Assembly (NCBI GenBank): GCA_022844475.1
Contig: JALHLR010000015.1
Coordinates: 1 to 64,000 of the forward strand
Source of the DNA: Hyphomonadaceae bacterium
GTDB lineage: Bacteria > Pseudomonadota > Alphaproteobacteria > Caulobacterales > Hyphomonadaceae
Direction: 5' to 3'
DNA: 64,000 nt
Position numbers and translations under genes: made by a program. Under the pieces are notes generated by a model, which did no database searches, was not told the DNA's origin, and saw nothing but the letters and a program-made list of their open reading frames with translations. Shown here piece after piece: positions 18,294-26,342 of this stretch (position 1 is its first letter; each line of letters begins with the position of its first letter).

Positions 18294-19810
18294 GGCGCCG
18301 CCCCCACGAGTGCTGAGGCGCTTGCATTCGCCATGCTCGCCGGGAGCGTCGCATCAACACCGAACCACAGCGACAGGCCCGCAAGAACGAACAGCGGAGC
18401 GAGCACGCCAACAGGCGCCTCCCTCGCCCGCTCCGCGCCCCGGACCGGCGCCCGGAAGAACATCACCTCCAGCATCCGGCCGACATAGATCAGCGTCAGC
18501 AGCGAGCCGATCGCCAGCACGGCCACGATCCAGATTTCCCCTGCCTGCAGTGCAGCCGAGACAAGCGACCACTTCGCAAGGAAGCCCATCGTCAGTGGCA
18601 CGCCCGCAAGGCTCGCCGCCCCGACACCAAATGCCGCCGCCGACCACGGCGCCTCGCGCGCAATGCCGGAGAAGTCCTCGACAGTCCGTGCCCGCACGCT
18701 GACCGCAAAGGCGCCGACGGCCATGAAGAGCGCGCCCTTCATCAGCGCATGCGCGACAAGATAGAACATACCAGCGGACAGCCCCGCTGGCGTGGCCAGC
18801 GACACGCCGAGCAGGATGAACCCCACCTGGGCGACCGACGAGAAGGCGAGAATGCGCCTCACCTCGTTCTCGAAAATCGCCTGCACGGAACAGATGATCA
18901 CCGCCGCCGCCGCAAGCGGAGCCAGTATCCAACTCAGGAAAACCTCCCCGAACTCACCTTCGGGAAACACATCGAAGACAAACCGGATGATCAGGTAGAT
19001 CGCAGCCTTGGTCGCAGTCGCCGCAAGGAACATCGACACGAGGCTCGGCGCGCCCGCATACGCGCCCGGGAGCCAGCCATGGAGCGGGAACATCGCTGCC
19101 TTGACGCCCAGTCCCGCCACGACGAACGCAAGCCCTGCCTGCACCGCCGAATTGTCACCCAGCGTCGCGAGCCGCATCGCCATGTCAACCATGTTCAGCG
19201 TGCCCGTCGCCGCGTAGAGAAACCCTACCCCCAGCACATACAGCGTCGCGCCGACTGTCCCGAAGATCAGATAGCTGAACGCCGCCGGCAGCGCGCGTCT
19301 GTCCCGCGCCTCGCCCACCGCCACCAGCGCATATGTACCGATGGATGAGACTTCGAGAAACACGAACGCATTGAACGCATCGCCCGTAAACACCAGCCCG
19401 AGAAATCCTGCTAGGCACAGGAGATAGCCGGACTGGAACAGCGTGCGCTTCTCCGCCTTCACCTCCGACTCCAGCGCATGCCCGGAATAGAGCGCTCCCA
19501 TCACGCCGATCGAGGCGACCAGCAACGCCATCGTCGCGCCCAGCGCATCAATGCGCAGCGCAATTCCCATGGGCGGCGCAAAGCCGCCGAGCGCATAGTC
19601 GATGACGCCCTCTCGCGCGACCTCACCAGCCACCGCAACCGCCATCCACAGCGCGAACGCCGCCGTCAGCACGGACACCATCCATGCCGTTCGGCCGCCG
19701 GGGCTCAGCGCCGCAGCGCACGCGCCGATCAACGGCCCCGCGATCACAAGTATCGGCGCCTGCGCCGTCAGGGCCGGCGGCGCAACATAGAGGGCTTCGA
19801 ACAGGATCAC
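18290..19810 (-). CDS. mnhD: Mrp/Mnh antiporter subunit D (first copy)
   Basis: The start is a GTG at 19810 whose last bases overlap the mnhC stop (GTGA). The open frame extends far upstream, but that part lies on top of mnhC. The 506-residue protein has the conserved TM5 Glu (FVFLEVSSIGTYAL), TM7 Lys (GVKAAMFPLHGWLPGAY) and TM8 Lys region of antiporter-like subunits. Directly following subunit C, it occupies the normal mnhD position. Confidence 0.92.
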   Translation of the reverse strand: MILFEALYVAPPALTAQAPILVIAGPLIGACAAALSPGGRTAWMVSVLTAAFALWMAVAVAGEVAREGVIDYALGGFAPPMGIALRIDALGATMALLVASIGVMGALYSGHALESEVKAEKRTLFQSGYLLCLAGFLGLVFTGDAFNAFVFLEVSSIGTYALVAVGEARDRRALPAAFSYLIFGTVGATLYVLGVGFLYAATGTLNMVDMAMRLATLGDNSAVQAGLAFVVAGLGVKAAMFPLHGWLPGAYAGAPSLVSMFLAATATKAAIYLIIRFVFDVFPEGEFGEVFLSWILAPLAAAAVIICSVQAIFENEVRRILAFSSVAQVGFILLGVSLATPAGLSAGMFYLVAHALMKGALFMAVGAFAVSVRARTVEDFSGIAREAPWSAAAFGVGAASLAGVPLTMGFLAKWSLVSAALQAGEIWIVAVLAIGSLLTLIYVGRMLEVMFFRAPVRGAERAREAPVGVLAPLFVLAGLSLWFGVDATLPASMANASASALVGAAP

Positions 19811-20256
19811 GGACCCCGCCCCGCACCGGCAGCATCGACCCGCGCAACTGCCTCGATCTCGCCGGCCTCCACGGTGCCGTAAGCCTCGCGGATGCGCACC
19901 GCGATCGACAGCCCAACGGACAGCGTCGCAACGCCGACTACGATCGCGGTGAGGATCAGCACATGCGGCAGCGGGTTCGAATATACGACCCCTCCAACGC
20001 CGAACTGCTGCACATAGGCGGGATCGAGCTGCGCCGCGAGCGCGCGCGCCTCGGGGCTGTCTGCATAGATCCTGATCGCCGCCGTGCCGCCAGAGACCTT
20101 GCCCAGGCTGATGTAGAACAACGCCGTCGACGTCTGGAAAAGTGCGAGCCCGATCATCCGCTTGATCAGATTGCCCGTCGAGAACAGGACATACAGGCCG
20201 ATCATCATCAGCACGACGGCGGCCAGGTAGTTGAAGTGCGTGACAGCGACGTTCAT
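19807..20256 (-). CDS. mnhC: Mrp/Mnh antiporter subunit C (NuoK-like)
   Basis: The protein has 149 residues with three transmembrane helices like NuoK/MnhC: LIKRMIGLALFQTSTALFYI carries the conserved helix, and LPHVLILTAIVVGVAT is the family-typical C-terminal helix. Between them is an insertion of about 30 residues including AALDPAYVQQF-like sequence that is longer than in simple MnhC proteins. Start overlaps the upstream stop by four bases. Confidence 0.92.
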   Translation of the reverse strand: MNVAVTHFNYLAAVVLMMIGLYVLFSTGNLIKRMIGLALFQTSTALFYISLGKVSGGTAAIRIYADSPEARALAAQLDPAYVQQFGVGGVVYSNPLPHVLILTAIVVGVATLSVGLSIAVRIREAYGTVEAGEIEAVARVDAAGAGRGP

Positions 20257-21317
20257 GTCGACGCCCCCGGCTCTTCCGCCGCACGACCCGCAAAACCGTA
20301 GAAGATCGTCACCATCGTCGCAGCCACGGTGAGCAGCACGCCAAGCTCGATGAAGAAGATGCCGAAATGCTGGCCCCAGTGATGCGCATGATCAGGGTCG
20401 CCCATCAGCCCCGGTGGGATCATCGCCTCAACGCTTGGCGGGAACAGATAGTCATAGTCGAGAAATCCGCCGCCATTGATCATGCAGACGACGCCCACGC
20501 CAGAATACAGGAGCACCCCCATCGTCGCGATGCTGCGCACAGCCCTGACAGGCAAGGCCGCAATCGTTCCGCGTAGCCCGAACACCAGTGCATGCAGGAT
20601 CGGCGCAACCGCGAGGATCACCCCCGCCTGAAACCCACCCCCGGCGCCGAGATCGCCATGAAACTGCACATAGAACGCGAACAAAGCGATCAGCGGGATC
20701 AGCAGCTTGGCCGTCACGCGGAGCACGACATGATGGTCGCCCGTCGCCGCCGGAGCTGGCGGCAAGTTCGACCGCGGTCCGAACCCCAACATCAGCGCGA
20801 CGCCGATGCCCGCTGCAAAGACAACAACCGTCTCGCCAAGCGTGTCGAAACCGCGATAGCTCGCGAGCACCGCGGTCACCACGTTCGGCACGCCAATTTC
20901 GTCAGGCGTCTGGATGAGATAGCGGCGCCCCACATGCGCATTGGTCGGCGAGGCAGGATCGCCAAACTCCGGCAGTCCCGTCACCGCATAGACAAGCAGA
21001 CCGCCAACACCGAGCACCAGAACCGCCGGCACAATAGTCATCCGCCAGTTGTGACGAACAGGCCCCGCGCGCACCAGCAGGATCGCCCCGAGCAGCACCA
21101 CAGTGGAAATGCCGGCCCCAACGACAGCCTCGGTGAAGGCGACGTCGGCTGCGTCCATCACGATGAGCCACACCGCGCTCGCCAGCGAATACACACCCAT
21201 CAGCAGGATCGCCGCCAGCAGGCTGCGCGTGCGCGCAATGGCGAGGCCGATCGCGACCAGCATGAGCAGCAGCGCGATGTTCAGTCCGAAGTTCACCTGC
21301 AGCGCGATCTCACTCAT
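20253..21317 (-). CDS. mnhB: Fused MbhD (DUF4040)-MbhE-MnhB subunit of the Mrp-like antiporter
   Basis: The 354-residue protein contains three parts. Residues 1-85 resemble DUF4040/MbhD (LLAAILLMGVYSLASA, FTEAVVGAGIST). Residues 92-180 resemble the MbhE part of MrpA (TPDEIGVPNVVTAVLASYRGFDTLGETVVV). Residues 195-345 are MnhB-like (FYVQFHGDLGAGGGFQAGVILA). In standard Mrp systems the first two are the C-terminal end of the large MrpA subunit, whose antiporter part is absent here. Neighbours on both sides overlap by four bases. Confidence 0.9.
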   Translation of the reverse strand: MSEIALQVNFGLNIALLLMLVAIGLAIARTRSLLAAILLMGVYSLASAVWLIVMDAADVAFTEAVVGAGISTVVLLGAILLVRAGPVRHNWRMTIVPAVLVLGVGGLLVYAVTGLPEFGDPASPTNAHVGRRYLIQTPDEIGVPNVVTAVLASYRGFDTLGETVVVFAAGIGVALMLGFGPRSNLPPAPAATGDHHVVLRVTAKLLIPLIALFAFYVQFHGDLGAGGGFQAGVILAVAPILHALVFGLRGTIAALPVRAVRSIATMGVLLYSGVGVVCMINGGGFLDYDYLFPPSVEAMIPPGLMGDPDHAHHWGQHFGIFFIELGVLLTVAATMVTIFYGFAGRAAEEPGAST

Positions 21318-21709
21318 GGCGCGGCGCTCTCGTCGTCGTCAGACGTTTCCCGACGCTGCGTGTCAGGTCTTGCCTCGCTGGCCGCTACGCCCTTCATGAT
21401 CTGGAAGGCCCCGATGCGTGGCGTGTGCCCTGCGCTGAACGCCGCATTGGCAAGCGCGTTTGCGGCCGCCGGCGTCGTCAGCATCACGAACGCCCACACG
21501 AACCCCAGCTTCAGCGTTTCCAGCGTCAAGCCGGAGATCAGCGCCAGCCCAAGCAGCACCAGCGTCGCGCCGCCGGTGTCCGTCAGACTCGCGGCATGGA
21601 TACGCGTGTAGACGTCAGGAAAGCGCAGCACGCCCACGCCGCCGAGCAGCGTCAGGAGCGCGCCGGCAACCACCAGCCCGCCGCCAACCACATGCAGCAC
21701 GTCACCCAT
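21314..21709 (-). CDS. mnhG: Mrp/Mnh antiporter subunit G
   Basis: 131 residues with three transmembrane helices and the MnhG hallmark GVLRFPDVYTRIHAASLTDTGG. The polar C-terminal tail (about 30 residues, acidic at the end) is longer than the minimal family. MnhG is a small membrane subunit needed for assembly or function of the antiporter. It overlaps mnhF by 8 bases. Confidence 0.93.
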   Translation of the reverse strand: MGDVLHVVGGGLVVAGALLTLLGGVGVLRFPDVYTRIHAASLTDTGGATLVLLGLALISGLTLETLKLGFVWAFVMLTTPAAANALANAAFSAGHTPRIGAFQIMKGVAASEARPDTQRRETSDDDESAAP

Positions 21710-21989
21710 CCTTGGCCTCAGTGCCGAGCGGACGCGAAAGCGTCCGGTAACGAAAGAATTTCATCAATGCGATCGTCGTCACGAAGTTGATCAGCGCATA
21801 GACGATGGCAATGTCGAGAAATGCAGGTCGCCCCGACAGATAGCCGATCACGGCGATCAGCAGCACGATCTTCGTGCCGAACGAGTTGGCCGCCAGCATG
21901 CGATCATACTGTGATGGCCCGACGATCGCGCGCCAGATCATCATCGTCATGGCGACAACCAGCCCTGCAACACCGGCGGCCAGCAGCAT
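21702..21989 (-). CDS. mnhF: Mrp/Mnh antiporter subunit F
   Basis: 95 residues, three transmembrane helices, with the MnhF signature RAIVGPSQYDRMLAANSFGTK. The ATG follows GGAAGGG, which lies over the end of mnhE. A structural subunit of the Mrp complex. Confidence 0.93.
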   Translation of the reverse strand: MLLAAGVAGLVVAMTMMIWRAIVGPSQYDRMLAANSFGTKIVLLIAVIGYLSGRPAFLDIAIVYALINFVTTIALMKFFRYRTLSRPLGTEAKDG

Positions 21990-21993
21990 GGGA

Positions 21994-22482
21994 TCAGCCC
22001 TTCCGCTTTGCGCCGTCCGCCGCCCGGGCGGCGCGGCGGTCCATCTGGTCGAAGCTTGCAGGCGTCGCGTTCTCGCGCACGAGGGCGTGCACTTTCAGCG
22101 CGTCGCCATCGACGTCAACTGTGACGGTGCCTGGCGTCAGCGTGATCGAGTTGGCGAACAGCGCCTTGCCGAGCTCGGTGTGCGCCTTTGTCTTGATCGA
22201 CACCATCGCAGGGTCGATTGCAGAGCGCGGCCCCACCACCCGCGCAATCACGGCGATGTTGGATTTCACGATCTGGCCAAGCAACCACGCCACATAGGGC
22301 AGGAGCAGCGGGAGGCGATGATAAGGCGATGCATCGCGCCCAATGACGCCGAGCCGCGCCGACAGCCACAGCGCAAGCAGAACCGCAACCACGGCCAGCA
22401 CCAGGAAGTAGGGCGAGGTCAGTCCCGAAAGGGCAAACCAGAACGCGATGAGGGCGACCAGCAATCCCGGGAGGTAGGTCAT
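21994..22482 (-). CDS. mnhE: Mrp/Mnh antiporter subunit E, first gene of the operon
   Basis: The ATG at 22482 has an AGAGGAGG ribosome site. The 162-residue protein shows two N-terminal helices, the MnhE feature YVAWLLGQIVKSNIAV, and the soluble segment SITLTPGTVTVDVDGDALKVHAL characteristic of the family. It starts a nine-gene leftward operon (E-F-G-MbhDE/B-C-D-D-small-D) built almost entirely of overlapping genes, so expression is likely coupled. Confidence 0.94.
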   Translation of the reverse strand: MTYLPGLLVALIAFWFALSGLTSPYFLVLAVVAVLLALWLSARLGVIGRDASPYHRLPLLLPYVAWLLGQIVKSNIAVIARVVGPRSAIDPAMVSIKTKAHTELGKALFANSITLTPGTVTVDVDGDALKVHALVRENATPASFDQMDRRAARAADGAKRKG

Positions 22483-22553
22483 CGATGCGGCCTCCTCTGC
22501 TGGGACGCGTGACCCGTTTGAACCAGTCCGACGGGAAATTCCAGCAAAACCGG

Positions 22554-23765
22554 CTATCTGCCGAACACCGCGCGGGGAACAACGTCCTCAAGCCCAAGCT
22601 CGGCAAGATCCGCGTCGATATCGTCTCTACCCGCCGCCGCCTCCGGCGAAAAGGCCGCGCTGAGCGACCAGTTCCAGTAGCGCAGCACGGTCTGCGCCTT
22701 GGCGACTGCTATCGTCTCGTAGGCCTCCGAGACGCGTGTGAAATCGGAACCGTCTTCATGGCGACGCAGCGCCGTCCACAGGGCACGCAGATATTGACGC
22801 TTGAGGCCCGTCGCCTTGCACAGCACGGCGAGGCCTTCGCCGCCTGGATCCTGACAGATGCGCTCGGCCGTCGACGCCTTGACGCCAGACAATGCCGCGA
22901 TGTCCATCAGCGCCTCGGGCGTAATGCCGATTATCGCCGCAGCATCGATTGCAGACTCAAGACTGTCATGTGGAGAGCGGTCGATCGCTGTCCGGTCGCG
23001 CTGGCGGCGCTCGATCACCTGCAGCACCTTGCGCACGACGGGGTCAGGGTCTGTCGCAGAATAGCGAAAGATATCGCCGCACATGTCGATCAGCAGCGTG
23101 CGCTCGGCCGAGAAGCGCAGCAGGATATGCCGGCGCTCGACAGGACCCGACCACCAGAACATTGCAAGCGCATGCGCCGGGCGCACCTCCTCACGCTGAA
23201 TCAGCAGCGGCGGCAACGCTGGCGCATCGCGCGAGGCGGCCACCATCAGCTCCACGGAGCGGTCAGACAGTCTCGACTGCGAATTCTCCAGAAGCGCCTT
23301 CATCGCGAGCGGATCGCCGCTCTCGGCGATCGCTGAGGCGACAGCCGGGCCGATCTCGCGCCGCTGCGCGACGTACACGCGGTGAGCCGATTGCCCATGC
23401 TCGACAATGTGACAGAGGTCGGCGTCGTCGAAGGCCTTGTTGTCCGCCAGCAGCAGCTGTGCGACATGCGGGACATCGAGCGCCAGAAATCTCAGCAACC
23501 GCTTGGGCGCCTGCGACATCTCCTGCAGCCGCCGCGCGCACAGCTCGCGCGCGGCCACATCTGACTCGACCAGAATTTCAAGCAGCAGGTCCCCCGCAAT
23601 CGCGCGGTCCTGGATGTTGCCCCGTGACGACGGGAGAGCCACCACATCCATCAGCCTGCGCAGCAGCGAGCGGCGGGCGAAGCCGTCCGCCGCCGCGGGC
23701 GAAACGCCAGCTGACGCGCCGCCCGGCCTGCCAGGCGCCTCGGCGAGAGACGAACGATCGGACAT
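22554..23765 (-). CDS. DUF2336 (HEAT-like helical) protein
   Basis: The 403-residue, all-helical protein has no signal peptide or membrane helix. Segments such as LLLEILVESDVAARELCARRL, LLRFLALDVPHVAQLLL and DADLCHIVEHGQSAHRVYVAQR match the alphaproteobacterial DUF2336 family, which has a HEAT-repeat-like appearance. Function of the family is not established. It ends 71 bases upstream of mnhE on the same strand, so read-through into the antiporter operon is possible. Confidence 0.82.
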   Translation of the reverse strand: MSDRSSLAEAPGRPGGASAGVSPAAADGFARRSLLRRLMDVVALPSSRGNIQDRAIAGDLLLEILVESDVAARELCARRLQEMSQAPKRLLRFLALDVPHVAQLLLADNKAFDDADLCHIVEHGQSAHRVYVAQRREIGPAVASAIAESGDPLAMKALLENSQSRLSDRSVELMVAASRDAPALPPLLIQREEVRPAHALAMFWWSGPVERRHILLRFSAERTLLIDMCGDIFRYSATDPDPVVRKVLQVIERRQRDRTAIDRSPHDSLESAIDAAAIIGITPEALMDIAALSGVKASTAERICQDPGGEGLAVLCKATGLKRQYLRALWTALRRHEDGSDFTRVSEAYETIAVAKAQTVLRYWNWSLSAAFSPEAAAGRDDIDADLAELGLEDVVPRAVFGR

Positions 23766-23864
23766 GCGCCCTGCTTCCTCTAGGGCACAGAATGCATGAG
23801 CCGCGGTTAACGGATCATCAACCAGGGCCCGCGGGCCGGCGCCGCCGCGCCGACGGTCGAGAGA

Positions 23865-24338
23865 TCAGGTGGCGTAGCCAGCCGCAGGCTTCTCGCCTGC
23901 GCTGCCAGGATGGACGAAGACCAGCGCAAGCGAAGCCGCAAGAAGCCCTGCAACCAGATAAAAGAGCGCCGACGCATCGGTCTCCACGGTCGTCACGGTC
24001 CCGCCCTCAGCAATCTGATCCACCGGCAGGGGCACCCCCAGCATCATGAGCTGACCGACCAGCGCGGCCAGCACGCCCAGCAGCAGGGTTGACAGGACAG
24101 CCCCCGCACGCCGCGTAACCGGCACGAGGATCAGGAGGGCAGCCAACGCGCCCAGAACGCCGAACGCAAATCGCCCGCTGGGCTCGAAATAGGCGATATC
24201 GGACGTGTCACGAAACACCTCGAACAGGTGGTTCCGAGCAGGCGGTTGCGGCGCCAGAAGCTCCGCCGCCATCCAGAACAGCATCACAACCAGAAAAAGG
24301 GCAATCACCCAGCTTCCGAGCGTCCGGGCTTCCCGCAT
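23865..24338 (-). CDS. Hypothetical four-helix membrane protein, 157 aa
   Basis: Well-placed AAGGAG before the ATG at 24338 supports the start. Four hydrophobic helices (about 9-29, 57-76, 82-102 and 125-145) are separated by a short periplasmic-looking loop rich in Pro, Phe and acidic residues. No known family was recognised. It lies between the DUF2336 gene and the EF-hand gene, all leftward. Confidence 0.72.
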   Translation of the reverse strand: MREARTLGSWVIALFLVVMLFWMAAELLAPQPPARNHLFEVFRDTSDIAYFEPSGRFAFGVLGALAALLILVPVTRRAGAVLSTLLLGVLAALVGQLMMLGVPLPVDQIAEGGTVTTVETDASALFYLVAGLLAASLALVFVHPGSAGEKPAAGYAT

Positions 24339-24411
24339 GACCGCACTCCTTCACGCACCAACCGCGATCAGAATGGCCCAGATTGGCGGGGATTCCAAAT
24401 GCCGGCTGCGC

Positions 24412-24448
24412 TAACAGAAAGGCGCCCCGGACGACCTACCGGAGCGCC
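24412..24448 (-). terminator. Rho-independent terminator after the EF-hand gene
   Basis: Read on the minus strand, GGCGCTCCGG pairs with CCGGGGCGCC (one G-T pair) around an 8-base loop and is followed by TTTCTGTT. It begins 24 bases after the EF-hand stop. Confidence 0.85.
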
Positions 24449-24471
24449 CTCGTCAGATCGTCGAACCGGCA

Positions 24472-25497
24472 TCAGGCCTTCGGCAGGTATTCCTGCAGCG
24501 ACAGCTTGCCGTTCCTGTCAGTGTCGAGCCGCGTGAACGCCGCCTTGATCGCCTCTGGCGAGGCGGACTTCACGCCGGGAATCTCGATGCGGGGCAACTC
24601 GGGCAGATCAGACCCGTCCTGCGTGCCTATGCGTATCATCGGCGGCGCCACGATCCTCGCATACTCATCTTCGCTAAGCGACTTGTCGCTGTTGGCGTCG
24701 AGAATTTCGAACCCGCGCGTGTACATCGCAGTCTGGTTGGCGCGGTACTCGTCGAGACTGATCTTGCCGTCCTTGTCGAGGTCGATGACGGCAAACTCTT
24801 CCTTTCGGATGTCATCCACCGAGATTGTAATCGCCCTGTTGATCGACACCCCACTCCCGTCCGCTTCCCCGGCCTTCTCCTTGTTCATGTGACGGGTGAT
24901 GAACTTGTATTCGTGCTTGTCGGCCGCAGCCTTCTCGCCGTCCCCGCCAAGTTCCTCAGGCAGGTAGAGCGCAAACGCGTCCTTCTTCATCACGCCCGGT
25001 TCGATCCTGATGTCCGCAGGCAGCTTGTCGCCTGAGCGCGTAATGCCGCGCGTCTCGATCACGACATTGTCCCTGGCGCTGTCCGATGGCTTCGGTCCTA
25101 GAAACTCGTCGACCGACAAGACGCCATCACCATTGACGTCCAGGCGCGTGAATTGGGCCTTGAAGTCCGGCGCTGCGGCGCTGGGCAACACAGCAAGAGC
25201 AGTCAGGCCGATGGCGAGCGCGCCGCCGGCGGCGACGCGGGGCGCATACCTGCGCACATTGGGGGGGAGTGTCATGACGAGGGTCCTTTTGTCTGCCTCT
25301 ACGGGCGGCCGCTCGCGCGCGTCGAGATAGGTCTGCACCTGCTCGCGAACGACTTCGCTGGCAGTGGTGCCGTCCTCCCGGCAGGCGGTCAGGAACGCCT
25401 GCTTGGTCTCATGGGGGATCCGGACTTCCAGGGTTTCGGACTTCTTGACCCGCTGGGTCTTCTGGTCAGGCTTCCCGTCTCTGATCATGAATCTCAT
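24472..25497 (-). CDS. Ribbon-helix-helix / transmembrane / EF-hand protein
   Basis: The 341-residue frame has three parts. Residues 21-60 (ETLEVRIPHETKQAF...ASEVVREQVQTYL) look like a ribbon-helix-helix DNA-binding domain. Residues 88-108 are hydrophobic, ending in an Ala-rich PSAAA site. Residues 118-341 hold four EF-hand loops: DVNGDGVLSVDEF, DLDKDGKISLDEY, DANSDKSLSEDEY and DTDRNGKLSLQEY. If translated whole, it would place a DNA-binding domain inside and a calcium-binding domain in the periplasm. An internal ATG at 25275 has AAAAGGA nearby and would give an ordinary exported EF-hand protein, so two products are possible. The first start may be 25497 or 25488. Confidence 0.82.
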   Translation of the reverse strand: MRFMIRDGKPDQKTQRVKKSETLEVRIPHETKQAFLTACREDGTTASEVVREQVQTYLDARERPPVEADKRTLVMTLPPNVRRYAPRVAAGGALAIGLTALAVLPSAAAPDFKAQFTRLDVNGDGVLSVDEFLGPKPSDSARDNVVIETRGITRSGDKLPADIRIEPGVMKKDAFALYLPEELGGDGEKAAADKHEYKFITRHMNKEKAGEADGSGVSINRAITISVDDIRKEEFAVIDLDKDGKISLDEYRANQTAMYTRGFEILDANSDKSLSEDEYARIVAPPMIRIGTQDGSDLPELPRIEIPGVKSASPEAIKAAFTRLDTDRNGKLSLQEYLPKA

Positions 25498-25635
25498 CCC
25501 TCAGCGCGTGCGGCCGTCCCTCACATGAGGACGATCCGCATCTCCAGCCCAGCGAATTGCCGTATGGGCGCCAGACAGATTCCGTCCGGCCATGGCAGGA
25601 TCATGGCGCTTCCCTCCACAGGCTTCTCAAATTCC

Positions 25636-25666
25636 TGTCCGGACGCCAGCAAATCCGTGTCCGGAC
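25636..25666. promoter_or_regulatory. Candidate operator: two TGTCCGGAC copies 22 bp apart
   Basis: TGTCCGGAC occurs at 25636-25644 and again at 25658-25666, each containing the palindrome GTCCGGAC. A weaker GTCCGG is at 25584-25589. The pair sits in the 234-bp region between the leftward EF-hand gene and rightward maoC-like gene. The 22-bp repeat distance is about two helical turns. Binding protein unknown. Confidence 0.4.
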
Positions 25667-25731
25667 ATGGCTTGCGGCTGAATTTTCAGCGAATACTGTC
25701 GCTCCCACCGGACCCAAGGAAGGCTCCCACC

Positions 25732-26181
25732 ATGCGCATGGTCAATTACGCCGATCTCGAATCCCTCGTCGGAACCGAGGTGGGGGTCTCGCCCTGGCAC
25801 CAGATCACCCAGAGCCAGATCAACAAGTTCGCCGAGGCTACAGGCGATCACCAGTGGATCCATGTCGATGTCGAGCGCGCCACCCGGGAGATGGGCGCCC
25901 CCATCGCCCACGGCTATCTGACGCTCTCCCTCCTCCCCATGCTGGCTGCCCAGATCATGCGGGTCGAGAACGTCACACGCGGCATCAATTTCGGATGCAA
26001 CAAGGTGCGCTTCACCAACATGGTGCCCGTCGGCTCCCGGGTCCGCCTGCGCCAGAAATGCCTGGCGGTCGAGAGCCGCGCTGGCGGCAAGCAGGTCGCG
26101 ATGGAATCCACCATCGAGATCGAGGGCAAGGACCGCCCCGCCTGCGTCGCCGAGTCCATCGGCATCATCTACGGCCAATAG
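25732..26181 (+). CDS. MaoC-like (hot-dog fold) dehydratase/hydratase
   Basis: An AAGGAAGG site precedes the ATG at 25732; a much longer open frame upstream overlaps the divergent gene and is not used. The 149-residue protein has the MaoC/R-hydratase catalytic pattern Asp39 and His44 in ATGDHQWIHVD, followed by GAPIAHGYLTLSLLP. These enzymes add water to trans-2-enoyl-CoA to give (R)-3-hydroxyacyl-CoA. The single-domain length fits NodN/MaoC-type hydratases. No other fatty acid gene is next to it. Confidence 0.9.
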   Translation: MRMVNYADLESLVGTEVGVSPWHQITQSQINKFAEATGDHQWIHVDVERATREMGAPIAHGYLTLSLLPMLAAQIMRVENVTRGINFGCNKVRFTNMVPVGSRVRLRQKCLAVESRAGGKQVAMESTIEIEGKDRPACVAESIGIIYGQ

Positions 26182-26342
26182 CCCTGCCGGCGCTGCGGCG
26201 CCCTTAGCCGTCAAACTGACGCGCCATCAGGGAAAACCTGTGCACGGACCAGGCGTAAGGCCTTCCGCACACATGGTTTTCTGCGCGGCCGCTTGGGGCG
26301 AATCGCCGCTTCCCCCACAAAAGCGCACCCCAGACGGATTAT

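Noticed and set aside
16725-18488. Long rightward open frame of about 587 codons across the antiporter genes
   Set aside because: The product is Arg/His/Gln-rich and disordered-looking, typical of the reverse strand of hydrophobic membrane genes.
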